Made by a program: the position numbers and the translations under genes. A stretch of DNA of 64,000 bases, from contig CBDFLD010000023.1 of the NCBI GenBank assembly GCA_965249005.1, positions 1,201,910 through 1,265,909 of the forward strand. The letters are read 5' to 3'. This DNA is from CBDFLD01 sp965249005 (GTDB lineage Bacteria; Acidobacteriota; UBA6911). Every line of letters starts with the position of its first letter. Within the stretch, counting starts at the first letter, position 1. A model generated the notes under the pieces. It did no database searches. It was given only the letters and a program-made list of their open reading frames with translations, and was not told where the DNA came from. Positions 51,021-61,183 of this stretch are shown in pieces.

Positions 51021-53610
51021 ATGATTGTACTCGACGAAATTCTCAAATGGTCTTCGACGCTGCCCTCGTGGCAGAGGGACGCCCTTAGGCGCCTTATAGC
51101 CCAGGGACCTCTTTCCGAGGATGACATCTCCGAGCTTACGGAGCTATGCAAAGCAGCTCACGGGCTTGCCGAGAAACGTACTTCCGAGCGGCTGGAGAAG
51201 AAACACATCTCCGCCCCTGATCCCAGCCTCGATTTCGTGACACTCACGTCCATCACGCATCACGCTGGTGTCAACGCCCTCGCGTCCGAACAAACCGTCG
51301 AGTTCGGTCCCGGCATTACAATTGTCTACGGTGACAACGCAGCAGGTAAGTCTGGTTACACTCGAATTCTAAAGCGGGCTTGCCATGCCCGGGGCGCTGA
51401 AGAGATTTTGGGGAACGTCTTATCCGGAGCCGCGCCGGGTCGCCCCTCAGCCACTATTCGTTTCAAGGTCGGCGACAAAGACCAGCCGTTAGCATGGACT
51501 GACCAAGACATCAAGCAGCACCCGCTTGGAAACATTAGCGTCTTCAAATAGCCACTGTGCCGCGGTGTATTTGAGCGAGAAGACGGATGTGGCGTTCCGA
51601 CCTTTCGGGCTAGATATCTTCGACAAGCTGTCAAAGACTTGCGAGGAGGTAAGATCAGAACTCGAGAGGGAACGCAACTCGCTTGAGATGCCAAGTAGTC
51701 TCCCATCCCTCTCCGAAGACACCGCCGCGTATGACCTCGTTTCTCACATTACGTCGCTGACAAAACCAGAAGACGTTCGAGCACTTGCCACTCTGTCTGA
51801 GGAGGAGAAAGAACGCCGGCAGCAGCTCCGCGATCAGATACGGGACCTCGAATCAGACGACCCGCAGAAGACAGCCCGGGCCCTCACCCTCCGAGCCCAG
51901 CGTCTAGATACGCTCGCTGCGCACGCCAAAAATGTTGCCGAGATCCTCTCTGATGACGCCGTCGCCTCAGTTTTTGTGGCTCGAGACGCTGTTGAATCCG
52001 CGCGTGAGGCGATAGGGGAACTGCGCAGAACGACATTTTCCCCTGAGCTTCTTGCTGGCACCGGCTCCGACCTTTGGCGAGCTATGTGGGAAGCCGCCCG
52101 GCGGTTTTCGTCCGAAGAGGCCTATCCCACGGGAGAGTTCCCTGTTACCGAGGATGACGCCAAATGTCTCCTTTGCCAACAGCAACTTCGTGGTACTTCT
52201 CCTGACCGGCTCAAGCGTTTCGAAGAATTCATCAAGTCCACTCTCCAAAAACAACTTGACCAAGCTCGGTCACACTACGCGAATCTACGCCAAGGTATCG
52301 AGACTCTTGCTTTCCAACGCGATACAACCGATTTCTCCCTTGAAGAGTTACGGATCGACTCAGAACAGCTTGGGACCCTAGTCGATACTGGGTTCCGCCA
52401 AGCCAAAGAGAGGCACACTCAAGTCTTGAGAGCTCTTACAAATGGTGACCCTCTTCCCGAAGGCCTTCCCATCCTAACTCTGGATGCGGACGCCGTAGCC
52501 GAACAGTCAACGGCTCTCCGGCAACGAGCGACCGAAGTCCTTCGGAGTACAGACCAAGAGACCAAAGAGCGCCTCTCGAAGGAGCTGAGAGAACTTGAAG
52601 ACAGAAGTACCCTATGTGAGAAGCTCGGCGTCGTCCTCGAGGAGATCGAAAGGAAGAAGAGGCTAGCAGCTTTTGAACTCTGTCGAAAGGACACAAACAC
52701 GCGGGGCATCACGTTGAAGAGCAGTGAGGTGACTAGAGCCGTTGTTACACAGCGCCTCGCTAGTAGCTTTCAACGGGAACTTAAGAAACTTTGGTTCATG
52801 CACCTCGAAGTTGAACTGCAAGAGGCCGGCGGCACAAGAGGCACCCTCTACCACAAACTCATCCTCAAACGCGCCTCACGTGTCGAGCTCCCGCGCGTCG
52901 TAAGCGAAGGCGAGGCCCGTACGCTCTCTATCGCAGCTTTCTTCGCGGAGCTGAGCACCTCTTTAGGTCGGTCCAGCATTCTGTTCGACGACCCAGTGTC
53001 GTCCTTGGACCACAACTGGCGTGAAAGCGTAGCCAGGCGGCTCGTCGAAGAGGCGGAGCACCGTCAAGTAATTGTCTTCACTCATGACATTGCGTTCCTC
53101 GTTACCCTAGTTACGAGCGCAGAAGAAAGTGAGAGGCAGTGCCAACATCAGTACCTACGTAGGGAGAACTGGGGAGCAGGAACGTCGTCCCCTGATCTTC
53201 CGTGGATCGCGATGAAGGTAAGGGACCGACTCGGGGTACTGAGAAATGAATGGCAGGTAGCGGAAAAGCTCTTTCGAACGGCTCCTCGTGACCAGTACGA
53301 GCGAGAAGCGAAATTCATTTACGGCCTACTCCGGGAAGCTTGGGAACGAGGTCTCGAAGAGGTAATGCTGGGTGGCACGGTGGAGCGGTACCGACGGAGC
53401 ATCCAGACTCGACGAGCGAGGCAGCTTTACGACATCACGGAAGCTGACTGCACGGCTCTTGAGGCTGGAATGACGAAATCCTCTCGGTGGCTTGTGGGGC
53501 ACGACCAGGTGCCAGTGGAAAACGTGCCCGTTCCCGAGCCCGACGAGCTCAAGAAAGACATCGAAGCACTTGACGAATGGGTGAGGACCATCGACGACCG
53601 TCGACGCTGA
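51021..53610 (+). pseudogene. RloC/AAA_13-like defence ATPase, one frameshift
   Basis: A protein of about 862 residues when read across one shift. From ATG 51021: a helical N-terminus, then Walker A in VYGDNAAGKSGYTRILKRA. Near 51545 an extra A in an AAA run stops the first frame (VFK-stop); the second frame continues NSHCAAVYLSEKTDVAFRPFGLDIFDKL. A long coiled-coil with a CxxC pair (CLLCQQQL), like a zinc hook, follows. Then come an ABC-type signature (VSEGEARTLSIAAFFAEL), Walker B (SILFDDPVSSLDH) and a C-terminal domain ending RWLVGHDQVPVENVPVPEP. Rad50-like ATPases of this form, such as RloC, act in phage defence, often with a nuclease C-terminus. Nuclease residues could not be confirmed. 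A one-base error would make it intact. Confidence 0.75.
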
Positions 53611-54096
53611 TGTGTCGTCAGCCGTTGCGCATCACACCACAAGTAGCTTTGCCAACCGACGAACCTTCCTCGCATGTTGTAGTGGACCGTAGGACTACAT
53701 TTTGATGCCCGAAACGGAGCTAAAGGTTCCTTAGTGTTCGTTTGTTCAGGAGCCCCGTTCCAATACCGATATACCTGTATAGCCCGAATGGGCACACATC
53801 CGGCTGGTCGTGTTCGAAAACGACTCCATTGAATCACCTCCGCACTCGCCGCTCGGGATTTTGAGTCCCGGGGGCTGCATTTCGTGAATCCCTGTAACAG
53901 CGAGAGATATCAACAAGATACTTCTGCACCAACTTTGGGTGAAGTCGGGTAGCGTTGGGTGGTTTTGGACTGCCGCGGGCACAGTTTGGGCACAGTCCTA
54001 GGCGGTGCCACGATACGGTCTCCGACAGCAAGAACGAGGTCCATGGGCTCACTCACGCGCACCTATTCGATTACAGTTCCATATCGGGTTCGCGGA
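53611..54096. other. Region with tRNA-Leu-like anticodon arm
   Basis: The minus strand at 53854-53870 reads CGGGACTCAAAATCCCG: a perfect 5-bp stem around a 7-nt loop with anticodon CAA, preceded by GCAGCCCC as in tRNA-Leu. The acceptor and T arms are not recognisable, so this is a fragment at most. Nearby minus-strand residues HPKLVQKYL resemble the C-terminal part of phage-type tyrosine integrases, but only for a few residues. Together this suggests an old integration site on the right side of the ATPase gene. Confidence 0.35.
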
Positions 54097-54369
54097 TCAA
54101 GGAGTTCCGTTGTTTACTCGTGCATCCATAGAGGCTTCTTTGCCCCTGAACAATTCGAGAGCAGACGAAGGGCGCAGCTTGAGATCTTTGGTCTCGCGAG
54201 CAGGGTTCTCTGCTAGAACCCAAGGGCCGTAGATCTTGATGGCAACACGAGTCCCCTTTGCCGCGTAGGAGGTGTCCTGAAGAACGCTGGCCTCAACAAC
54301 CTCGCCAGCTGCACCCTCGCCGAGCGTCTGAAGTACTAGGAAGCGTCCGTCTATGACCCTTTTATCCAC
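54097..54369 (-). pseudogene. Ser/Thr protein kinase, N-terminal fragment
   Basis: A 90-residue reading with the start of a bacterial Hanks-type kinase. The glycine loop is in GRFLVLQTLGEGAAGEVVEA and the ATP-anchoring lysine in VAIKIYGP. After ENPARETKDLKL the kinase sequence stops, and no HRD or DFG motif follows. It starts with GTG at 54369. The kinase has been cut about 40 residues after the catalytic lysine, possibly when the neighbouring sequence rearranged. Confidence 0.65.
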
Positions 54370-54501
54370 GTATTAACCTCAATTTGTCTGCGATAATACC
54401 CCTAACGCAGAACGCGCTGGTCTCGTTCTTGAGTTACTTAGGGACAATGTTTCCAGTTATTCAATCGTTCCTCTGGACCGAACTAGCAACAGTTCCTCCA
54501 T

Positions 54502-54839
54502 GTTCCACCCTGGCGTCCGCGGTGTGGTGAGAGTAACTCATGCTCTCGCATGACCCGCAGCACCCGCTTGCGCGCAACCCGGATCCCGTCCAAGATCCGA
54601 AGCCGCGCGTGGACCTTACGATGACCCTCGCCCTGGAACGGCGAGCGCTCCAGATCGGCCTGGATCGCCTCCAAAAGCTTCTCGTCCGACACCTTGGGCT
54701 GGGGACCCCGCCGGGTGGGTTCCTCGCCCTGCTGCCGCTTCTGCTCGCTTGTCCGCCGGGCGTAGAGCGACGAGCGCGAGCGCTCCCAGGACTGACTCCC
54801 GTAACGTTGACCCGTGGCTTCGGAGATCGTCTCGCTCAT
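54502..54839 (-). pseudogene. IS3-type OrfB, truncated
   Basis: It begins MSETISEATGQRYG, lacks a few residues present in the full copy (IQRVCQA region) and ends after RGRQGG, where the homology is lost. All three DDE residues are missing. Confidence 0.85.
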
Positions 54840-55270
54840 CGTCGCGACCTCCTCATCGCCAAAGGGAGGCGCTTCTCCGCCGCCCGGGCGCGATTGCGCA
54901 GCAGCTCGATTTTCATGGACAGTTCCCCGATGTGACGCTTCGCGGCGTCGAGTTCCTCCGCCAACGGCTCGCCCTGGTGATTCTTCAAGCCCAGCTCGAT
55001 GCCGGCCAAGGCCCGCTCCCGCCACTCCTCCAGCCGGTAGATCTCCACGCCCACCTCACGCGACAGCGCATCCACAGATTCGCCCCGCAGCAGTCGCAGC
55101 ACCACGTCCCGCTTTCGTCCCCCGCTCCAACGCTGCCCCGGCGCCAGAGGCCCCGCCCCGGACGCGGCGCCGACGGCCTGAACTCCACTCGCCCTACGGG
55201 CTCCCTCCGTTCTTGCCATCACCTTCGCCTTCACCCTCTTCGTTCGAACCATTTCCACCTCCTTGGACAT
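54836..55270 (-). CDS. IS3-type transposase OrfA, second copy
   Basis: 144 residues, near-identical to OrfA at 48832 with several substitutions. The HTH and leucine-rich helices are intact. Without its OrfB partner on the same copy it could only act together with the complete element, or act as an inhibitor, as OrfA does in some IS3 elements (inference). Confidence 0.85.
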   Translation of the reverse strand: MSKEVEMVRTKRVKAKVMARTEGARRASGVQAVGAASGAGPLAPGQRWSGGRKRDVVLRLLRGESVDALSREVGVEIYRLEEWRERALAGIELGLKNHQGEPLAEELDAAKRHIGELSMKIELLRNRARAAEKRLPLAMRRSRR

Positions 55271-55505
55271 CTCATTATCTCTTATTCTGTGTCCAAGAAA
55301 ACTGGGTCCGACTCAATTGACCGTTCGATGATCCATTCACCCACTAACCCGAAAGGGTTACGTCACAAACCATGTCACAATTTCGAGGGGGGGCTGCAAC
55401 TTATTGAAACGATTGGCTCCCCAAATGTGCCGGTCTACTAACCGCCGGTCCAGCGTCGTCCAACCAGAGGTTTATTTCCGCCTTGTTCGCACAAACCCTT
55501 TAAGT

Positions 55506-55976
55506 ATGAGCACTTCCAGCATCTGCTGCGAACAGACCATCGAGATCACGCTGGGACCCAAGGGGGCCCCTGAGAGCGTCGACATCAGCACCTGGACAGG
55601 ACGGACGCCAACCGATCATGCTTTATGCTCCATACGGCCGCCACGGGGCAAAAGAAAGCCGCCCAAGCAACCAAAGACCCCCCGGGTGACTGAACTCCTG
55701 CGCAAAGCCATCAAATGGCATGGCGACCTCGAAGCTGGCAAGGTTTCCAATCAGGCCGAAATCGCTCGCCGGGAGGGTCTGACACGAGCGCGGGTTACTC
55801 AGATCATGAGCCTTCTCCGACTGGCCCCCGAGATCCAAGAGCATGTCCTGGAAATGCCGGAAACGGTCCATCGGTCGGTTGTCACTGAACGCGCCCTCCG
55901 GCTGATCACGCACATCAAGAGCGCTCGTGAGCAGCTAAGCCAATACGGAAAGCTATTGTCACTTGACCGGAATTGA
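55506..55976 (+). CDS. HTH protein of the recombinase-associated ParB/KorB-like type
   Basis: A 156-residue protein from ATG 55506; the upstream part of the frame is poor. The region TELLRKAIKWHGDLEAGKVSNQAEIARREGLTRARVTQIMSLLRLAPEIQEHVLEMP (about 65-121) holds a clear helix-turn-helix (AEIARREGLTRARVTQIM). It resembles KorB/ParB-type HTH modules often encoded beside serine recombinases. Residues TIEITLGPKG near the start fit that group. No recombinase gene is next to it here, so it may be a leftover of a lost element. The IS91 remnant follows 52 bp downstream. Confidence 0.6.
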   Translation: MSTSSICCEQTIEITLGPKGAPESVDISTWTGRTPTDHALCSIRPPRGKRKPPKQPKTPRVTELLRKAIKWHGDLEAGKVSNQAEIARREGLTRARVTQIMSLLRLAPEIQEHVLEMPETVHRSVVTERALRLITHIKSAREQLSQYGKLLSLDRN

Positions 55977-56028
55977 TCCTGCCAGGCTGCTCAACCGGAT
56001 CTCAGCCTGAGCAAAACCTCTTCTTATC

Positions 56029-56235
56029 ATGCCGTGGTCCCAGCTTATGCGCCGTGTGTTCGCGCTGGATGTGCTGGAGTGCCCGGACTGTCATGGCCGC
56101 ATGAGGATTCTTGCAGCGATTCATCCGCCCGCGGTGGTACAAAAGATACTCGCCTGTCTCGGCCTCCCGCCCAAGCCCCCTCCCATAGCGCCTGCCTTGC
56201 CGGATTGTGAGATGGACGAGCTCTACCTTTCGTAA
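56029..56235 (+). pseudogene. IS91-family transposase, C-terminal fragment
   Basis: Residues MPWSQLMRRVFALDVLECPDCHGRMRILAAIHPPAVVQKILACLGLPPKPPP match the C-terminal end of IS91-type (Y2) transposases, with the CPxCxGRM element. Only 68 residues remain. The tyrosine recombinase fragment at 20097 may come from the same kind of element, since some IS91 relatives carry one. Confidence 0.65.
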
Positions 56236-56269
56236 GCCAGAGTATGGACTCTCTCTCAGGCAGATCGAC

Positions 56270-56325
56270 TGCGGCTGTCGAAGGAGACATAATAACGCCG
56301 TATCGGAAGCTGCAGAAACGCCATC
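56270..56325 (+). repeat. Short sequence shared with 48661-48710
   Basis: GGCTGTCGAAGGAGACATAA and the following CGTATCGGAAGCTGCAGAAA closely resemble 48661 onward (CGCTGTCAAAGAAGACATAA, CTATCGGAAGCTGCAGAGA). Here it follows the IS91 remnant; there it directly abuts the AraC remnant. It is a candidate terminal sequence of the IS91-like element. Confidence 0.45.
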
Positions 56326-56474
56326 TCAGAAGGGACGTGCTTCCGCGACGCAGCTTATTCTGCCTATCCTCACGACGGAAGGGTATCAATACGACTTGGT
56401 GTTTAACCAGAAATATTGCACGAAGCTGATGTGTAGAGAATTGAGACCGTATCTGATCGGTGGCCTTCCTGGGC

Positions 56475-59400
56475 TTAGGAGACCTTATTCCGACGGAGCC
56501 TCTCGGCTGGGTGTCGCAACGCTTCTTCCAGGTGGGCTGTCAGCTTCTCTGCTGCAAACCGGACGTTCGGTTCCAGCAGCAGATTCTGCTGATAGCCGCG
56601 CAAAACATCAGTGGTGAGCTTACCGCGCACCAGATCGCCCCATCCTAGATTCGGTTTCCGCGGCCTCCAACGTGGCTGCTTCTCCGCTGGGAAAAGCACC
56701 ACTGATCCGTCGTAAGGCTTGGGTCTGTATTTCACAAAGGCTCTAGAGTGGGCACGCCTGAGTAGTTCGAGCGTGTATACAGTGGTGCGGTGGCCGTTGC
56801 GGTCCGCCAGTTCTTCCAATCTCGAATCGGACCGATACCAGAGCTCAAAAAGATCATTCATCCGGACTGCACGATCGATGATATATCTGACTCGAGTCCC
56901 CCCTGCCAGAGCGGCTATGTTATTCCACTCCAGATTCAGACGATAGGCAATCCGATACCACAACATTTTCGACAATCCTATGACTGCATCCTTCCGGGCT
57001 GCCTGCGCCCTGACAGCCTGTATCATCAACAGCAATGCCACTTCATCACCTTGCGCCCGAAGCTGCTGTGCCGTTTCGTAGGCCAAGGTGCCTCCGAAGC
57101 AGAACCCGGCCAGGTAGTAAGGCCCCTCCGGTTGCAGAGCCTTGATTTCTGTAATATACGTTGCCGCCATCTCCCGCATGTCCGGATCAAGATCTACATT
57201 GCCATCCAGCCCGCGCGACTGCAGGGCGTAAACCGGTTGGTCCTTGGGAAGGTGACGGGCAAGCGGATGATACTCTAAGACGTTACCGCCATGACTGTGC
57301 ATTAGAAAAAGCGGCGGTTTCGTCCCTCCGGCTCGGATCGACACCAGTGATTTCCAGGTCGGTTGCCAATTCCTGTCCTTCAAAGCGCGCGCAACTCTTT
57401 CGACCGTGGGAGCTTCAAACAGAGTTGCTAGCGGAAGCCGCTTGCCATAGACCTTCTCGATATTAGCTACCATTCGGACCGCCAACAGAGAATGGCCACC
57501 CAGCTCGAAAAAATTATCGCGTCTGCCGACCGGCCGAACGCCGAGCAAGCTCTCCCACAGTTGGGCCAGGTGAAGTTCAATCGGGTCCCGGGGCGCCAGG
57601 AACTCGTCACCTACTTCTGTAATAAGAGTCGGCTCCGGCAACGCTCGCCGATCCACCTTCCCATTGGGTGTCAGTGGCAGACTCTCCAGCTCTACATAAA
57701 ATGAAGGCACCATGTAGGCTGGCAGCTTCTGGGACAAATACAGACGCAGTTCTTCCACTGGTGGACTCTTCTCTGGTGCCGCTACCAGATAGCTGACCAG
57801 CTGCTTGTCACTCCCCTCTCCCCTGACCACCACTACCGCTTGTCTGATCTCTGAATGCTGCTCCAATAACGACTCAATCTCCCCCAGCTCAATCCGAAAT
57901 CCTCGTACCTTTACCTGATGATCGACTCGACCTAAAAACTCAATGTTGCCATCCGGTAAGTAACGCCCCACATCTCCCGTCCGGTACAGCCGGCCGTAAG
58001 AATCGCCTGAGAACGGGTCCGGCACGAATTTCGCAGCTGTCAGAGCGGGATCGTTTAGATAGCCTCGTGCTAGCCCATCTCCTCCAATGTAGATCTCTCC
58101 GGCGATCCCAATCGGAACGGGCTGCAGCTGTTTGTCCAGCAAGTAAACCGCGGTATTGTCGATGGGACGGCCAATAGCCACAGGTCCCTCCCCTGGCTCA
58201 ACCCGCGATGCGGTCGACCATATGGTGGTCTCTGTGGGGCCGTATAGATTCCAGACGACGGAGCACCTATCTAGCATTCGGTTCGCAAGATCTCTCGGCA
58301 ACTCTTCTCCGCCACAAAGAATTCGGAAGTCTTCGCCAACCGACCAGTCGGCATCCATCAGCATGCGCCAGGTGGATGGCGTTGCCTGCATCACGGTTGC
58401 CCGTGACTCACGTAATTTCTCCGAAAGCCGAAAGCCGTCGGCGGCCACCTCTTTGCTGACGACAACCAGCCGGGCGCCGACCGTCAGAGGCAGGAAAATT
58501 TCCATGGTAGCTATGTCGAAAGACAGGGTTGTTACAGATAACAGCGTGTCCTTATCAGACAGCCCTGGTTCTTTTCGCATGGAGCATAAGAAATTGACCA
58601 AAGCTCGATGCGAAATCTGAACTCCTTTCGGCGTTCCGGTCGAACCGGAGGTATAGATCACATATGCCAAATTGCGCGAAGTGACGGTGGTCTCGGGATT
58701 CTTCTCCGATTGATTCGAGATCGTGTCACACACGGAATCTATACAGAGTACGCTCGAATTGGGCTGCGGCAGAGCGTCAACCAACTCACTGCGGGTTACC
58801 AGCACAGGTGCGTCGGAATCCTTCAACATGAAAGCGAGTCGCTCCTTCGGAAACTCCGGGTCCAAAGGAACGTAAGCTGCCCCGGCCTTCAGAATGCCGA
58901 GGACCCCTACGACCATCTCCGTCGAGCGTTCCAGGCAAAGTCCGACCAGCGTCTCTGGCCCCGCACCTAGCTTCTTGAGGAAATGCGCCAGCTGATTAGC
59001 GCGCCGGTTCAGATCAGAGTAAGTCAACTGCTGGTCTTCGAAGACCAACGCGATGGCACGGGGTGTCCGCTCCGCCTGCTCCTCAAATAACTCATGGACA
59101 CAACGCTCTCTCGGGTAGTCTGCTGCCGTCTCATTCCACTCCACCAGCAGCTGACGCCTCTCCTCTGGCGTCAGCAAAGACAGCTCGGACAGAGGTCGGT
59201 CGGGATCGACCAGAACGTTGTTCAGAAGCACTTCGAAGTGTTTGGCCAGACGTTGAACGGTACCTTCATCGAAGAGGTCGGTATTGTATTCCCAAGATAA
59301 ATGGATTCTCTGCTCTCTCTCAGATAGGTAGACCGTCAGGTCAAACTTAGACTCCACCTCCGAGACTGAGAGGGGCTCAACCTCGAGACCTGACAGCTGT

Positions 59401-59696
59401 AGTGAAGCTATCCCTCCCATGCCGGGGTTGAGCATATTGAAGAAAACTTGAAATAAAGGAGTCCAGCTCAGATCCCGCTCAACCCGCAGTTCCTCCAGTA
59501 ACTTCTCAAACGGCACATCCTGATGCTCATAGGCTTCTAAGGCTGTCTCCTTCACCTGTTGCAGTAGTTCTTCGAATGTCAAATCCTCCGAAAGACGCGT
59601 CCGCAACACCAATGTATTGATAAAGAACCCAATCAGATCCTCTACCTCTTTGCGTTTCCTGCCCGCTAACGGGCTGCCCACCACAATGTCCGTCAC
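56475..59696 (-). CDS. NRPS terminal module: partial C, A, T, thioesterase
   Basis: 1,073 residues, starting at GTG 59696, which overlaps the preceding stop (GTGA). Residues 1-185 are the C-terminal half of a condensation domain (DIVVGSPLAGRKRKEVEDLIGFFINTLVLR). An adenylation domain (about 200-700) has YVIYTSGSTGTPKG, LSFDIATMEIFLPL, NLYGPTETTIW, YRTGDVGRYLPDG and NGKVDRRALP. A carrier domain has its phosphopantetheine Ser in DNFFELGGHSLLAVRM. A type I thioesterase follows from about 825 (PPLFLMHSHGGNVLEYHPLA), with AGFCFGG as nucleophile elbow (Cys in place of Ser). This is the last module and releases the peptide. Substrate is not predicted. Confidence 0.88.
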   Translation of the reverse strand: MTDIVVGSPLAGRKRKEVEDLIGFFINTLVLRTRLSEDLTFEELLQQVKETALEAYEHQDVPFEKLLEELRVERDLSWTPLFQVFFNMLNPGMGGIASLQLSGLEVEPLSVSEVESKFDLTVYLSEREQRIHLSWEYNTDLFDEGTVQRLAKHFEVLLNNVLVDPDRPLSELSLLTPEERRQLLVEWNETAADYPRERCVHELFEEQAERTPRAIALVFEDQQLTYSDLNRRANQLAHFLKKLGAGPETLVGLCLERSTEMVVGVLGILKAGAAYVPLDPEFPKERLAFMLKDSDAPVLVTRSELVDALPQPNSSVLCIDSVCDTISNQSEKNPETTVTSRNLAYVIYTSGSTGTPKGVQISHRALVNFLCSMRKEPGLSDKDTLLSVTTLSFDIATMEIFLPLTVGARLVVVSKEVAADGFRLSEKLRESRATVMQATPSTWRMLMDADWSVGEDFRILCGGEELPRDLANRMLDRCSVVWNLYGPTETTIWSTASRVEPGEGPVAIGRPIDNTAVYLLDKQLQPVPIGIAGEIYIGGDGLARGYLNDPALTAAKFVPDPFSGDSYGRLYRTGDVGRYLPDGNIEFLGRVDHQVKVRGFRIELGEIESLLEQHSEIRQAVVVVRGEGSDKQLVSYLVAAPEKSPPVEELRLYLSQKLPAYMVPSFYVELESLPLTPNGKVDRRALPEPTLITEVGDEFLAPRDPIELHLAQLWESLLGVRPVGRRDNFFELGGHSLLAVRMVANIEKVYGKRLPLATLFEAPTVERVARALKDRNWQPTWKSLVSIRAGGTKPPLFLMHSHGGNVLEYHPLARHLPKDQPVYALQSRGLDGNVDLDPDMREMAATYITEIKALQPEGPYYLAGFCFGGTLAYETAQQLRAQGDEVALLLMIQAVRAQAARKDAVIGLSKMLWYRIAYRLNLEWNNIAALAGGTRVRYIIDRAVRMNDLFELWYRSDSRLEELADRNGHRTTVYTLELLRRAHSRAFVKYRPKPYDGSVVLFPAEKQPRWRPRKPNLGWGDLVRGKLTTDVLRGYQQNLLLEPNVRFAAEKLTAHLEEALRHPAERLRRNKVS

Positions 59697-60230
59697 CGGT
59701 ACAGCAGTACCTTAAAGGCTGCCAACAGCGTCATGTAAAGCGTCGTCCCTTGCCGACGACTCAGCTGCTTTAACCCGGCAGTTAGCTCCTGGGTTAACTC
59801 AAAACTCTGTTGTCTTCCCCGATGACTCTGTACCGCAGGCCTGGGATGGTCCGTCGGCAGTTGCAACAGCGGCGGCGCTGCTTCCAGCTGCTTCTGCCAA
59901 TAGCCAACCTGTTTGTCTAGTTCCTCTCCCGTCAGCCACTCCCGCTGCCATACTGCATAGTCGGCATACTGAATCTCCAACTCCGGTAAACTGGAAGATT
60001 CGCCCTTCACGTAACACTGGTATAAATGCGACAGCTCCTTAAACAACACTCCCATCGACCAGCCGTCCGACGCGATATGATGCAGGACCACCGCCAATAC
60101 ATGCTCTCGGTCTGAAACCTTGATCAGCTGGGCTCGAAGCATCAAATCCCGACTCAAATCAAAAGCATGCCTCGCTTGCTCATTGACCAGCTCCGCTACC
60201 TCTTCTTCGGCTCCTTCCATCTGAGTTAAA
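59065..60230 (-). repeat. NRPS repeat, copy 1
   Basis: These bases agree with 62835-64000 wherever I compared them, with a constant offset of 3,770 bp. The match starts at the junction between condensation and adenylation domains (AERTP) and runs to the window edge, so the true length is larger. Confidence 0.9.
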
Positions 60231-61183
60231 TCCCGAACTGGCAGCTGAAACTCTACTTCCTCTGCTATCCTTTGCACCGGCTCTCCATCGACCGATTCAA
60301 ACCTGGTCCGCAGCGCTTCATGCCGCCTGATAATCTCTGCTAACGCCCACTCCAACCCTTTCTCGTCCAGCTCTCCTTTCAGCCTCACCGCCGCCGGTAT
60401 GTTATAGAGCCCGCTGCCGGGCTCATACTGATCCCAAAACCACAACCGCTGCTGTGCAAATGAAAGCTCGGCTCCTTCTCTCGAAGCCAGCCGCCTGATC
60501 GGTTTCACCTCTCTCGCTTCTGAACCTGCTTGCTCGATCTGATCGGCCAGTTCGGCAATGGTCGGACACTCAAAGATCTTCCGTAACGGCAACTCCACCT
60601 GTAACGTCTTGGCCGCTCGAGCCATCACCTGAGTCGCCTTGAGTGAATGACCCCCCAAATCAAAAAAGTTGTCTCGGATACCGACCCGCTCCACTCCCAA
60701 AACGTCTGCCCAGATCTCCGCCAGTACCTGCTCCACTCCGGTCCGCGGCCCTGTGTACTCCGTCTCCAGGGCCAGTCGTCCTGTATCCGGCTCCGGCAGC
60801 GCTCGCCGATCCACCTTCCCGTTGGGTGTCAGTGGCAGACTCTCCAGCTCTACATAAAATGAAGGCACCATGTAGGCTGGCAGCTTCTGGGACAAATACC
60901 GACGCAGTTCTTCCACCGGTGGACTCTTCTCTGCTGCCGCTACCAGATAGCTGACCAGCTGCTTCTCACTCCCGTCTCCCCTGACCACCACTACCGCTTG
61001 TCTGATCTCTGAATGCTGCTCCAATAACGACTCAATCTCTCCCAATTCAATCCGGAAGCCACTAATCTTCACCTGATGGTCAATACGTCCGAGAAATTCA
61101 ATGTTGCCATCAGGAAAGTAGCGGGCCAAATCACCCGTTTTATAAAGACGCGCCTCTGGAAATTCACTGAAAGGGTTCTTAAT
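59693..61183 (-). pseudogene. NRPS fragment: A-domain end, T, first half of C
   Basis: The part of the synthetase upstream of 59696 and downstream of the IS200-type insertion. It reads NPFSEFPEARLYKTGDLARYFPDGN (A8), NGKVDRRALP (A10), a carrier domain with DNFFDLGGHSLKATQV, then a condensation domain with the active-site motif VVLHHIASDGWSMG. It ends at a stop right after LLAAFKVLLYR. The residues normally following (YTG/DIVVGSP) are missing or shifted, and the rest of the domain starts on its own GTG. With the IS on one side and the split on the other, this segment cannot form a normal chain unless reading is restored. Confidence 0.8.

Larger units (their letters stand above)
54502..55315 (-). 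mobile_element. Truncated second copy of the IS3-type element
   Basis: Near-identical to the first part of the element at 48787, in reverse orientation, with the same terminal repeat ending at 55315. Homology stops at 54502, within OrfB, so the distal 570 bp and the second inverted repeat are absent. Confidence 0.88.

Noticed and set aside
53854..53870. Functional tRNA-Leu gene
   Set aside because: Only the anticodon arm is convincing; D, T and acceptor arms cannot be folded around it.
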